A DNA stretch of 35,705 bases from Chloroflexota bacterium (GTDB taxonomy: Bacteria; Chloroflexota; Dehalococcoidia; Dehalococcoidales; UBA2162): NCBI GenBank assembly GCA_016190895.1, contig JACPPR010000002.1, forward strand, positions 1 through 35,705. Direction: 5' to 3'. Below the pieces are notes generated by a model. It was given only the letters and a program-made list of their open reading frames with translations. It searched no databases and was not told where the DNA came from. The position numbers and the translations under genes were made by a program. This document shows positions 1 through 7,335 of the stretch, piece by piece. Within the stretch, counting starts at the first letter, position 1. The number at the start of each line of letters is the position of its first letter.

Positions 1-201
1 GCGCAGAAGGTCGACATAAACCGGGCCGAGGCGTGGTTACTCGAGGCTTTACCCGGCATCGGCGAGACCCTGGCCAAACGTATTGTCGACTTTCGCCGGA
101 AGAATGGGCCGTTCCGCAGCACTGAGGAACTGCTCAAGGTGCCCGGCATTGGCACGAGCGCCTATGAGCGAATTAGGGGTCTGATTACCGTTGGCGAATA
201 A
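1..201 (+). CDS. comEA: ComEA-like helix-hairpin-helix DNA-binding protein (3' end only)
   Basis: Reading frame 1 is open from the left edge to a TAA at 199-201, giving the last 66 residues of a protein. It holds two helix-hairpin-helix half-motifs, LPGIGETLAKRIVDF and VPGIGTSAYERIRG, preceded by VDINRAEAWLLEALPG. This is the standard C-terminal DNA-binding domain of ComEA, the receptor that binds double-stranded DNA outside the membrane during natural transformation. comEC follows about 300 bp later on the same strand, as in many bacteria. The N-terminal membrane anchor and SLBB part lie outside the window, so a different HhH protein cannot be excluded, but the neighbour makes ComEA likely. 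Confidence 0.85.
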   Translation, partial: AQKVDINRAEAWLLEALPGIGETLAKRIVDFRRKNGPFRSTEELLKVPGIGTSAYERIRGLITVGE

Positions 202-240
202 TGACTTTAGTACTTAGTTGCATAATTGAATATACGTATT

Positions 241-355
241 TCCTCTTCCCTTGAGGGAGAGGATTAAGGTGAGGGGCAATCTCAAAATCACCCTCATCCC
301 TCACGCTTCGCTCAGGGCAGGCTCTAACCTTCTCCCCTCAATGGAGAAGGGATTG
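241..355. repeat. Dispersed palindromic repeat, family A (CTCTCCC/GGTGAGGGG type)
   Basis: This stretch between comEA and comEC carries CTTCCCTTGAGGGAGAGG followed by ATTAAGGTGAGGGG, then an inverted counterpart CCCTCAT...TCTCCCCTCAATGGAGAA. Related copies lie at 5906-6000, 12353-12396 (left half only) and 31871-31906 (left half, degenerate). The arms can fold into a long hairpin. There is no coding frame in it. It is a REP/MITE-like intergenic element; no mobility gene is seen. Confidence 0.7.
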
Positions 356-394
356 CTATGGTACAGGCATTTCCGAACTAATTACTAGTAACAT

Positions 395-460
395 AGCCAT
401 ACCGACGAAGTCGGTATCCAGAGGTACCGTACACTGGATTCCGGCTTTCGCCGGAATGGT
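395..460. repeat. Dispersed palindromic repeat, family D
   Basis: This short element contains two small palindromes, ACCGACGAAGTCGGT and TTCCGGCTTTCGCCGGAA. A diverged copy lies at 3878-3950 (CTGGCGAAAGTCGGTATCCAG, then CTGGATCCCGTGTCAAGCACGG). Both copies sit in intergenic space and share the GTCGGTATCCAGAG core. Confidence 0.55.
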
Positions 461-499
461 CGAGAGGTCATTTCGCAGCAATAGCAAGGACGTGAAGTC

Positions 500-2614
500 G
501 TGTTACTCATCTATCTGAGTGTTGCCTGGGTAGCCGGCATCTGGCTAGGCTCAGAACTATTCGAGCCGGGATTTAGACTGCCCTGGCCTTATCTTCTGGC
601 TGGGCTTATCCCTCTGCTGCTGCTTTTCTTTGCCCGCCAGTACAGGAAACCAATCATTCTCGCCAGCCTGTGCCTTTTAGCTCTTTTGGGTGGCGCAATC
701 TATTATCAATCCAGACTGCCTCTCGCCAGCGAAGGCAGTCTCCCTCCGGAATGGGTCTCACACCTGAGAACGAATCTGGCGCAGGTAATTGTGGAGGTCT
801 TGCCCGAGCCGCAGGCATCGCTGGCTCAAGGCATTGTTTTGGGAATTCGAAGTAATATCCCGAAGTCACTCCTGGCTGATTTCAATCACACCGGTACCAC
901 CCACCTCTTGGCCATCTCGGGCCAGAACCTCAGCATTATAGCGGGCATACTGGTCGGCTTCGGCATCTGGTTGTTCGGCCGCAGGCACTATCTCTACATC
1001 TGGCTGGCGCTGGGGATAATCTGGCTTTACGCCCTGCTGACGGGAATGAACCCGCCGGTAGTCCGTGCGACGATTATGGCGAGCGTTTTTCTGGCTGCCG
1101 ACCTCATGGGGCGGCAACACAGCGCAGCAACGGCACTCTTTTTCACCGCCGCGGTGATGGTGGGCGTCAGCCCCGGGGTGCTCGGAGAGGCCTCGTTCCA
1201 GTTGAGCTTCATGGCTATGGCCGGTCTCATCTTCATCTTCCCGCTTCTCCAGTCTCTGGGACACAAGGCAGTTAAGAATAGATTGGGTGAAGATGGCAGG
1301 CTTGTCTCCGCAGTTAATCTTATTGTCGATAGTTTCAGTGTCAGCCTGGGCACAATCATCGCCGTCTGGCCATTGATTGCCCATTACTTCGGCATTATCT
1401 CCTGGATTGGCCCGGTCGCCACCTTCTTCGCTTTGCCGGCTCTGCCAGCGATTATTGTCACAGGTGTGCTGACAGGCTTCATCGGGCTTATTGCCCTGCC
1501 CGTTGCCCTGGTCGTCGCCTGGCTAACCTGGCTCTTTCTGTCGTATATGCTGCTGGTTGTCAGGGTATTCAGCAGCGTGCCCTTCAGCGAAGGCGTCCGG
1601 ATTGACCCGGCTCTGATTTGGGTTTACTATTCAGTCCTGGCGCTGGTTGTCTGGCTCGGCAACGACAGGGATATGATGACTAAGATATGGGAATGGCTAA
1701 AATCGGGAGCGGAGAAATCTGGCGGTCTATTTTCTAAGTTACCCGTGAAATGGGCAGTCCCTTCGTTATCAGTCGTAGCCATTCTGGTATGGGCTGCCGT
1801 CTTTACTCTGCCTGATGGTAATCTCCACGCCAGCTTTCTCGATGTCGGTCAGGGGGATGCTACCCTGTTTCAAAAAGGCGGCCAGCAGGTTCTCATCGAC
1901 GGCGGCCCCAGCGAGCAGGCGATTGTGCTGGCGCTGGGCAAGGAGATGCCTTTCTGGGACCGGACTATCGACCTCGTGATATTGACTCACCCTGACGCCG
2001 ACCATTATGACGGGTTGGTGGAGGTGCTGAAAAGATATAAGGTGAAGCGCGTGCTTTACGCCAAACCGGACGAGCAGTCATCTGTGTATCGTGACTGGTT
2101 CAAGTCAATCAGTGAATTGCTCACGCTGGTCGAGGAAAAGAATATCGAGTTCACGCTAGCGCAAGCCGGGCAGCAGATTACTTTCGGGTCGGCCAGCATC
2201 GAAGTGCTCAACCCACCGGGCATTTTTTCCGGCAAAGCCGATTCTGATATAGACAATAACGGCGTGGTGGTGCGCGTGGAGGCGGGAGCGGTCAGCTTCT
2301 TGATTCCCGGCGATGTGCAGTGGCAGGCAGAGTCCGAGATGATTATCCGGCGGGCGAACCTGGCCAGCACTGTGCTGAAGGCGGGGCATCACGGCTCACG
2401 GACATCCACCAGCCAGGGATTTCTGGGAGCGGTCGACCCGAGCGTGGCCATCATCTCAGCCGGTAAAAATAACCCCTACGGCCACCCCCACAAAGAGGTG
2501 ATGGACAGGCTGAAAGAGAAAGTAGGCGAGAAAAACATTTACCGCACCGATGAGAATGGTAGAATAGAACTGATTACCAATGGGAAGAGGCTGTGGGTGA
2601 AGGTGGAGAGGTAA
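500..2614 (+). CDS. comEC: ComEC/Rec2 DNA uptake channel protein
   Basis: A 704-aa polytopic protein starting with GTG. The N-terminal half has membrane segments and the competence-domain signature HLLAISGQNLSIIAG (around residues 133-147). The C-terminal third is a metallo-beta-lactamase-like domain with FLDVGQGDATLF, LTHPDADHYDGL and LKAGHHGSRTSTS, so the metal-binding HxDxDH motif is present. ComEC forms the inner-membrane channel through which single-stranded DNA enters during transformation, and the hydrolase-like domain is thought to degrade the non-transferred strand. The length is near the usual 700-800 aa. dinB starts 5 bp after the stop, so the two are probably co-transcribed; comEA lies just upstream. 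Confidence 0.93.
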   Translation: MLLIYLSVAWVAGIWLGSELFEPGFRLPWPYLLAGLIPLLLLFFARQYRKPIILASLCLLALLGGAIYYQSRLPLASEGSLPPEWVSHLRTNLAQVIVEVLPEPQASLAQGIVLGIRSNIPKSLLADFNHTGTTHLLAISGQNLSIIAGILVGFGIWLFGRRHYLYIWLALGIIWLYALLTGMNPPVVRATIMASVFLAADLMGRQHSAATALFFTAAVMVGVSPGVLGEASFQLSFMAMAGLIFIFPLLQSLGHKAVKNRLGEDGRLVSAVNLIVDSFSVSLGTIIAVWPLIAHYFGIISWIGPVATFFALPALPAIIVTGVLTGFIGLIALPVALVVAWLTWLFLSYMLLVVRVFSSVPFSEGVRIDPALIWVYYSVLALVVWLGNDRDMMTKIWEWLKSGAEKSGGLFSKLPVKWAVPSLSVVAILVWAAVFTLPDGNLHASFLDVGQGDATLFQKGGQQVLIDGGPSEQAIVLALGKEMPFWDRTIDLVILTHPDADHYDGLVEVLKRYKVKRVLYAKPDEQSSVYRDWFKSISELLTLVEEKNIEFTLAQAGQQITFGSASIEVLNPPGIFSGKADSDIDNNGVVVRVEAGAVSFLIPGDVQWQAESEMIIRRANLASTVLKAGHHGSRTSTSQGFLGAVDPSVAIISAGKNNPYGHPHKEVMDRLKEKVGEKNIYRTDENGRIELITNGKRLWVKVER

Positions 2615-2619
2615 ACCAT

Positions 2620-3843
2620 ATGTCCAACCGCACAATCATGCACGTCGACCTGGATGCCTTCTTCGTCTCCGTGGAGCAGGCGCTGAACCCGGAGCTGCGG
2701 GGCAAGCCGGTCGTGGTCGGAGGCAGTCCGGAAGGGCGGGGAGTGGTGGCCGCCGCTTCTTATGAGGCGCGGAAGTTCGGTCTGCACTCGGCGATGCCTC
2801 TGAAGACGGCCGTCCGTCTCTGCCCGCAGGCTATTTTCCTGCCGGGCAACTTCCACAGGTACCGTGACGCCTCGCACAAATTTATGGCCATCCTGGCTGA
2901 TTTCACCCCCTTTATCGAGCCGATGGGACTCGATGAAGCCTACTTGGATGTCACCGGCTTCGAATCGCTACACGGCTCCATCCGGCAGATGGCGCTGGAG
3001 ATAAAGAGGCGCATCAAAGACGAACTTGGTCTGCCCGCCTCGGTGGGTATCGCCAGTAACAAAGTCGTGGCCAAGGTCGCCTGCGAGCAGTCCAAGCCGG
3101 ACGGCTTAATCGAAGTGCCCAAAGGTGGGGAGCGCGACTTTCTGGCGCCCTTGCCGGTCGGCGAGCTACCTGGAGTCGGCGAAAAGGCAGAACAGATTTT
3201 AGCCCGGTCAGGTATCAAGACCATTGCCCAGCTAGCCAATACGCCGTCCGCGGCACTGAAAAGCCGTTTCGGCGTGTTTGGTGAGGACCTGCAGCGCCGG
3301 GCCAGGGGCATCGGCAGTGACAAAGTGGAGCCTCCGGCGGCGGCCAAATCTATCAGCCGGGAGACCACCTTCGGCAGAGATACCCGAAGCCGCCCCTTTT
3401 TGAAGGCAACTCTGCGCTATCTGGCGGAGAAGGTCGGGGCGGATTTGCGCCGCCAGGAGAAACAGGCGAGGTGCGTCACCGTCAAGTTGAGATATGCTGA
3501 TTTTACCACCATTACCCGCAGCCATACCCTGAAGCTAGTCACCGATAATGACGACATAATCTTCGCTACCGGAGCCAGACTGATGGAGAAGGCTCTCTCC
3601 CTGGAGAAGCAACCGGTGCGCCTGATTGGCATCGGGGTGTCCAATCTGGTCGAGCCGGGCGGGCAGTTGAGTTTTCTCGATTCACCGGTGCAAAGGCTGG
3701 CTCAGTTAGACAGAACCATCGACCGAATCCGGGACAAATATGGCTTTACCGCCATCCAGACCGGCCAGACCCTGCTCCTGAAAGACGTCTTCCCCGAGGA
3801 TGAAAAGGACTACTCCCTGCATACACCGAGCCTTTCGAGGTAA
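2620..3843 (+). CDS. dinB: DNA polymerase IV (Y-family translesion polymerase)
   Basis: A 407-aa Y-family polymerase. Catalytic residues are visible: D10 in MHVDLDAFF and D105/E106 in GLDEAYLDVT. The thumb HhH region LPGVGEKAEQILARSGI and a little-finger domain follow. QLSFLD near the end (in EPGGQLSFLDSP) resembles a beta-clamp-binding peptide. An in-frame GTG at 2593 lies inside comEC, but ATG 2620 has a GGAGAGG Shine-Dalgarno 8 nt upstream and fits the family N-terminus, so it is preferred. The gene is tightly linked to comEC, which pairs DNA uptake with damage tolerance. No LexA box was found directly upstream. Confidence 0.95.
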   Translation: MSNRTIMHVDLDAFFVSVEQALNPELRGKPVVVGGSPEGRGVVAAASYEARKFGLHSAMPLKTAVRLCPQAIFLPGNFHRYRDASHKFMAILADFTPFIEPMGLDEAYLDVTGFESLHGSIRQMALEIKRRIKDELGLPASVGIASNKVVAKVACEQSKPDGLIEVPKGGERDFLAPLPVGELPGVGEKAEQILARSGIKTIAQLANTPSAALKSRFGVFGEDLQRRARGIGSDKVEPPAAAKSISRETTFGRDTRSRPFLKATLRYLAEKVGADLRRQEKQARCVTVKLRYADFTTITRSHTLKLVTDNDDIIFATGARLMEKALSLEKQPVRLIGIGVSNLVEPGGQLSFLDSPVQRLAQLDRTIDRIRDKYGFTAIQTGQTLLLKDVFPEDEKDYSLHTPSLSR

Positions 3844-3877
3844 GAGAACAGAAGTTGTTTAACAACGTTACCTCCAT

Positions 3878-3950
3878 ACTGGCGAAAGTCGGTATCCAGA
3901 GTATCTACCCATCCCTCCCACTGGATCCCGTGTCAAGCACGGAATGACAA
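3878..3950. repeat. Dispersed palindromic repeat, family D (second copy)
   Basis: This lies between dinB and ilvE and shares GTCGGTATCCAGAGTA with 395-460. The rest of 3844-4100 is AT-rich with no convincing gene. Short repeated phrases such as ATTTAGTATTTAGGGTTTAGTATTT occur near 4014-4039. Confidence 0.5.
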
Positions 3951-4100
3951 AGTTCGTTATTAGACAGTCTCATCTTTGTCATTTGACTATTTGGACATTT
4001 GGATTTGTTTCGGATTTAGTATTTAGGGTTTAGTATTTCGCGTTTCGCACGACATCTACTTGTCTTCTATCAGGCTTATTGATTATAATGAGCGTCATTA

Positions 4101-4150
4101 GAGCTTGTCTTGAGCTAGCCGAAGGGTTTATCCTGAGCTACGCCGAAGGG
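4101..4150. repeat. REP-like sequence (CTTGAGCTAGCCGAAGGG type)
   Basis: CTTGTCTTGAGCTAGCCGAAGGG is followed by a partial second unit TATCCTGAGCTACGCCGAAGGG. Both are variants of a CTGAGCGTAGTCGAAGGG-type repeat also seen inside other intergenic elements here (for example near 7270 and 19330). It is accidentally open in the ilvE frame and would create a false 28-aa N-terminal extension of that protein. Confidence 0.5.
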
Positions 4151-4162
4151 AGGATAGTGCCT

Positions 4163-5065
4163 ATGGAGCCGACTTACGCTTTTTTTAAGAACGAGTTTGT
4201 CCCCTTATCTGAAGCCAAACTGGGAGCGATGACTAACTTTATCCATTATGGCACCGGCGTCTTCGAGGGCATCCGAGGCAACTGGAATGACAAAAAGAAG
4301 AAATTGTATCTATTTTGCCTGAAAGAGCACTATGAAAGATTGCACCGGGGCTGCCAGATACTGAAAATCGACCTGCCCTACAGCGTCGAGAAGCTCTGCG
4401 ACATAACAGTGGAACTGGTGAAGAAGTGCGCTTTCGAGGAGGATATTTATGTTCGGCCAGTGGCTTACAAAAGCTCCGAATCGCTGGGTGTCCGCCTGCA
4501 CGACCTGGAGTGTGATTTTATGGCCTTTGCCTTCCCCTGGGGACCTTACCTGGATATCGACCGGGCAAAATGCTGCGTCTCTTCCTGGCGCTTCCCCAAA
4601 GAGGTGCCCCGGGCCAAACTCACAGGACTGTATGTCACCAACGCTCTGGCCAAGACCGAGGCTATCGAAAAAGGCTATCATGAGGCGATTATGCTTACCG
4701 CCGATGGCTATGTCGCCGAGGGCAGTGGGGAGAACATTTTCCTGGTCATCGACGGTCAGTTGGTCACCCCCGCTAGCTATGACGGCATCCTGATGGGCAT
4801 TACCCGCCAGAAGGTAATTCAACTCGCCGAAGAGGAACTGGGCATCAAGACGGTGGAACGGCACGTCGACCGCATCGAGCTTTATAGCGCAAAAGAAATT
4901 TTCCTTACTGGCACGGCCGCCCACATTACGCCGGTGGCTGAAATCGACGGGCGCAAGATAGCCGATGGTGAAATCGGCAAGATAACAGCCAAACTCCAAA
5001 CACTATATTCCGAGGCGATACGTGGCAACTCTCCGAAACATATGGGCTGGTGCACGGCGGTATAA
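4163..5065 (+). CDS. ilvE: Branched-chain amino acid aminotransferase
   Basis: A 300-aa fold-type IV PLP enzyme that interconverts Leu/Ile/Val and their 2-oxoacids with glutamate/2-oxoglutarate. Visible features are FIHYGTGVFEGIR near the N-terminus, the Schiff-base lysine K152 in PRAKLTGLYVTN, and YVAEGSGENIF with E186, which should contact the pyridine nitrogen, followed by a TP-containing loop. ATG 4163 has AGGGAGGA 8 nt upstream. An in-frame start at 4079 would add 28 residues encoded by an intergenic repeat and is rejected. D-amino-acid or aminodeoxychorismate enzymes share the fold, but length and motifs fit IlvE best. Confidence 0.92.
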   Translation: MEPTYAFFKNEFVPLSEAKLGAMTNFIHYGTGVFEGIRGNWNDKKKKLYLFCLKEHYERLHRGCQILKIDLPYSVEKLCDITVELVKKCAFEEDIYVRPVAYKSSESLGVRLHDLECDFMAFAFPWGPYLDIDRAKCCVSSWRFPKEVPRAKLTGLYVTNALAKTEAIEKGYHEAIMLTADGYVAEGSGENIFLVIDGQLVTPASYDGILMGITRQKVIQLAEEELGIKTVERHVDRIELYSAKEIFLTGTAAHITPVAEIDGRKIADGEIGKITAKLQTLYSEAIRGNSPKHMGWCTAV

Positions 5066-5095
5066 GCGGAAAGTCAAGTATTGGCAGGTTGACGA

Positions 5096-5190
5096 AAGGG
5101 GGCAATGCGTTTCTCTCCCTTTCATAAAGGGAGATTAAGAGGGATTTACGTTCAAAAATCCCCCTGAATCCCCCTTTTTCAAAGGGGGAG
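5096..5190. repeat. Dispersed palindromic repeat, family C (AAATCCCCC/AAAGGGGG type)
   Basis: CTCCCTTTCATAAAGGGAG and CCCCCTTTTTCAAAGGGGG are two hairpins separated by AGAGGGATTT...AAAATCCCCCTGAA. Related copies lie at 9627-9854 (interrupted by a MITE), 14131-14279 and 29021-29130. It fills the gap between ilvE and the PlsY-like gene. Confidence 0.65.
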
Positions 5191-5212
5191 CAACTGCCCT
5201 ATAGAGGTGCCG

Positions 5213-5890
5213 ATGGAAATTAGCGGAATTACGGCCGGAGTCAGCGCCATCGCCATTGCCTATCTGCTCGGCTCTATTCCGGGCGCTTATCTTATTACCC
5301 GTTTGTTGACCGGAAAAGACATCCGCAAGCTGGGCGGCAATGCCGGCGCCAGAAACGTGTACCGTCAGGTCGGCTTAAAGGCAGCTATCCTGACGGCGAT
5401 TATCGATGTGGGCAAGGGCGCTGCGGCGATGGCAATGGCCGATTTGGCTTTGAAAGCCCCCCAGCCCTTCCTGGCATTGGCCGGACTGGCCGCCGTAGCC
5501 GGACATATGTGGTCTATCTACATGAAATTCACCGGAGGCAACGGCCTCTCGGCCGCCATCGGCGTCCTGTCTCTGACATTGACCCGGGAGCTTGTCGTCG
5601 TCCTGGGCATGATGCTCATTCTGACCGTCGTTACCCGCAACCCCATATTGTCATTGAGTATCGGACTTCTCTCCCTGCCGCTAACCGGCTGGTTCTTTGA
5701 AAGACAATGGCTGGCCGTCATCTTTTCAGTATTGTTGATTGTGATGATGGCGGTTCACTTCTTTCCCACGGCGAGAGAGGCTGTGACCAGGGCTGGCAGC
5801 AAACGCAAGCTCATTTCCGAGTTGCTGCGGCTGGACGAAGATGAGAAGAAACAAAGACGAGCCAGGAAAGGCAAGCTGCCAGCCAACTAA
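5213..5890 (+). CDS. PlsY-like glycerol-3-phosphate acyltransferase family membrane protein (divergent)
   Basis: A 225-aa integral membrane protein with about six hydrophobic segments. The N-terminus AYLLGSIPGAYLITRL and GKDIRKLGGNAGARNVYRQ match PlsY, which makes lysophosphatidic acid from acyl-phosphate and glycerol-3-phosphate. Family motifs are changed: SGNxGATN is read as GGNAGARN, and the phosphate-binding GGKGVAT is read as GGNGLSA, losing the lysine. The C-terminus is basic and charged. ATG 5213 follows AGAGGTG; GTG 5207 is an alternative start. It could be a PlsY paralogue with another substrate or no activity. Family membership is fairly sure, function is not. Confidence 0.75.
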   Translation: MEISGITAGVSAIAIAYLLGSIPGAYLITRLLTGKDIRKLGGNAGARNVYRQVGLKAAILTAIIDVGKGAAAMAMADLALKAPQPFLALAGLAAVAGHMWSIYMKFTGGNGLSAAIGVLSLTLTRELVVVLGMMLILTVVTRNPILSLSIGLLSLPLTGWFFERQWLAVIFSVLLIVMMAVHFFPTAREAVTRAGSKRKLISELLRLDEDEKKQRRARKGKLPAN

Positions 5891-5905
5891 CGCTAATAAT
5901 CAGTT

Positions 5906-6000
5906 TCTCTCTCCCCTTGCGGGAGAGATGTAAGTGAGGGGTAATTAAATCTTACGTCACCCTCACCTTAATCCTATCCCCTCAAGGGAGAAGAGATTGG
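5906..6000. repeat. Dispersed palindromic repeat, family A (full copy)
   Basis: CTCTCCCCTTGCGGGAGAG and GTGAGGGGTAAT on the left; CCCTCACCTTAATCC and CCCCTCAAGGGAGAA on the right. The halves form an inverted repeat of roughly 90 bp. It lies between convergent genes (PlsY-like and lexA), where its hairpins may also end transcription. Confidence 0.7.
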
Positions 6001-6029
6001 AGAGTGGCGCGAATTTCTGCAACTTATTA

Positions 6030-6668
6030 CTAGGCTAACTGCCTGATAACGCCGATGACCCTGCCTTGAATCTCGATATTGTCCGGCTCGGCGTATATCG
6101 GTTTCATCTGGCTGTTGGCCGGCTGGAGACGGATGCGCTTCCGGTCGCGGTAGACCTTTTTCAAGGTGACTTCTTTTTCAGCCTTGAGCCAGACGGCGGC
6201 CATTTCGCCGTTTTCCACCGTATTGACATTCTGCATCAGGACGATATCGCCATCGTTAATCAGAGCGTCTATCATCGAGGTGCCCTTTACTTTCAGCGCA
6301 TAAACGGCTTCCCGACCCCGGGTTAAGTCCTCACTCACCTCCAGCATCTCCGAAGAAACCGTGACATCCCAGGCATCGGGTGCCGGCACCGGTATCGGCT
6401 CACCGGCGGCTATCTGGCCGATAATAGGTATCTGCCGAATATGACTGGCAACCACCCTGGAAACCAACTCAATGCCTCTTGAAATCCCGGGGTGGCGACG
6501 GATATACCCCTCGCGTTCCAGAATATCCAGATTGTAATCGACGACTGAAGTCGAGCTTATATCGCAACCGCTGACGATGTCTCTGACGGTAGGCGGATAG
6601 CTCCTCTCCTGAGCGAAGCGGCCGAGAAAATCGATAATGCATTGTTGCCTGGCTGAGAGCGTTTTCAC
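6030..6668 (-). CDS. lexA: LexA SOS repressor
   Basis: A 212-aa repressor/autoprotease. The N-terminal winged helix (residues 1-70) has YPPTVRDIVSGCDISSTSVV. The cleavage bond is A88-G89 in GQIAAGEPIP. The Ser-Lys dyad is S131 in GTSMIDALINDGD and K170 in EVTLKKV. The start is GTG at 6668, with AAGGGG about 11 nt upstream. RecA-stimulated self-cleavage should derepress SOS genes. A palindromic box between promoter and start suggests autoregulation. All catalytic residues are present. The recognition helix is less canonical than in E. coli LexA, so the box may differ from that of other phyla. Confidence 0.93.
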   Translation of the reverse strand: MKTLSARQQCIIDFLGRFAQERSYPPTVRDIVSGCDISSTSVVDYNLDILEREGYIRRHPGISRGIELVSRVVASHIRQIPIIGQIAAGEPIPVPAPDAWDVTVSSEMLEVSEDLTRGREAVYALKVKGTSMIDALINDGDIVLMQNVNTVENGEMAAVWLKAEKEVTLKKVYRDRKRIRLQPANSQMKPIYAEPDNIEIQGRVIGVIRQLA

Positions 6669-6692
6669 TTTATTAACAACCCCTTGTAGCAG

Positions 6693-6706
6693 CGAACAAC
6701 TGTTCT
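6693..6706. promoter_or_regulatory. Candidate LexA (SOS) box upstream of lexA
   Basis: CGAACAACTGTTCT contains a perfect GAAC-N4-GTTC inverted repeat, matching the Gram-positive SOS box (CGAACRNRYGTTYC) at 12 of 14 positions. It lies between the predicted -10 and the lexA start, where bound LexA would block transcription. No second copy was found upstream of dinB. Confidence 0.65.
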
Positions 6707-6717
6707 ATAGAAGAAAC

Positions 6718-6744
6718 TCTATAACGAAATAGAGATATTGTCAA
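6718..6744 (-). promoter_or_regulatory. Candidate lexA promoter
   Basis: On the minus strand, TTGACA (6739-6744) is followed after 15 nt by TATAGA (6718-6723); a TAGAGT hexamer at 17-nt spacing is also present. Both lie just upstream of the SOS box and the lexA start. Confidence 0.5.
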
Positions 6745-6753
6745 GTCCCCTAC

Positions 6754-6790
6754 AAAACAATTCCCCTCCTAATTAGAGGGGAATTGTTTT
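6754..6790 (-). terminator. Rho-independent terminator downstream of rpsT
   Basis: A perfect 15-bp stem, AAAACAATTCCCCTC with GAGGGGAATTGTTTT, and a 7-nt loop. It follows the rpsT stop on the minus strand and has A/T-rich stem ends on both strands, so it can act in either direction. It separates rpsT from the lexA promoter. Confidence 0.8.
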
Positions 6791-6814
6791 TCGGCTTGTT
6801 GGAATCGGTTGGCC

Positions 6815-7093
6815 TTAAGCTGTCGGCGGTTTCTTGGCTGCGTTCAGCTTCTTCATCAGACGCGACTTGCGCCGGGCAGCGTTATTAGGATGGATAATCC
6901 CCTTCTCAGCCGCCCTGTCGAGAACGCTGATAGCCGAGGTTACGGCCGTCTGACCTTTCTCAACCTCGCCTGAGAAAAGCAGATTTTCCGCTTTGGTTAC
7001 AGCGCTCTTTGACTTACTGCTGTAAGACTTGTTCGCCCTCTGCCTCTTGACGGAGACTCGCATCTGTTTGATGGCTGATTTAGTAATTGGCAA
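6815..7093 (-). CDS. rpsT: 30S ribosomal protein S20
   Basis: A 92-aa basic protein. The N-terminus MPITKSAIKQMRVSVKRQRANKSYSSK and C-terminal HPNNAARRKSRLMKKLN are the S20 signatures; the latter is the 16S rRNA-binding helix. It assembles early with the 5' domain of 16S rRNA. The start codon is TTG, supported by a strong GGAGGT Shine-Dalgarno 5 nt upstream and by family alignment. The gene is monocistronic and followed by a strong hairpin terminator. Confidence 0.95.
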   Translation of the reverse strand: MPITKSAIKQMRVSVKRQRANKSYSSKSKSAVTKAENLLFSGEVEKGQTAVTSAISVLDRAAEKGIIHPNNAARRKSRLMKKLNAAKKPPTA

Positions 7094-7193
7094 TTTTTAC
7101 CTCCTGAATTTCTCGCTTATTATACACTGTTCGGTCGGATTAATAAAGCATCCGTAGTCAATCGCAATCCGCTGATTCTCAGAACTAGTCTGC

Positions 7194-7302
7194 CCTGTCA
7201 TTGCGAGACCATTCCGCCACAGTCGAAGGGTGGCAATCTGGGCGGGTAAGACTCCTCCACCCAGATTGCCACCCTTCGACTGCGCTCAGGGTGAAGTTCT
7301 GG
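7194..7302. repeat. Dispersed palindromic repeat, family B (TGTCATTGCGAG type) with 25-bp stem
   Basis: It begins with TGTCATTGCGAGACCATTCC and contains a hairpin with 25-nt arms at 7221-7245 and 7257-7281 (one mismatch, 11-nt loop; core AAGGGTGGCAATCTGGG). Related copies lie at 19246-19378, 32442-32552, 33463-33579 and 35215-35314. It sits upstream of rpsT and downstream of relA. Confidence 0.75.
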
Positions 7303-7335
7303 ATTCAGACACACGAATTAAGTATGAGTCAGTAG

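Noticed and set aside
4079-4162. N-terminal extension of ilvE from an upstream in-frame ATG.
   Set aside because: The extension is encoded by a REP-like repeat, and the family N-terminus begins at ATG 4163 behind a strong Shine-Dalgarno.
7194-7302. CRISPR array or attachment sites in the repeated intergenic elements.
   Set aside because: Copies are single, dispersed and palindromic, without regular spacers; no cas or integrase gene is present.
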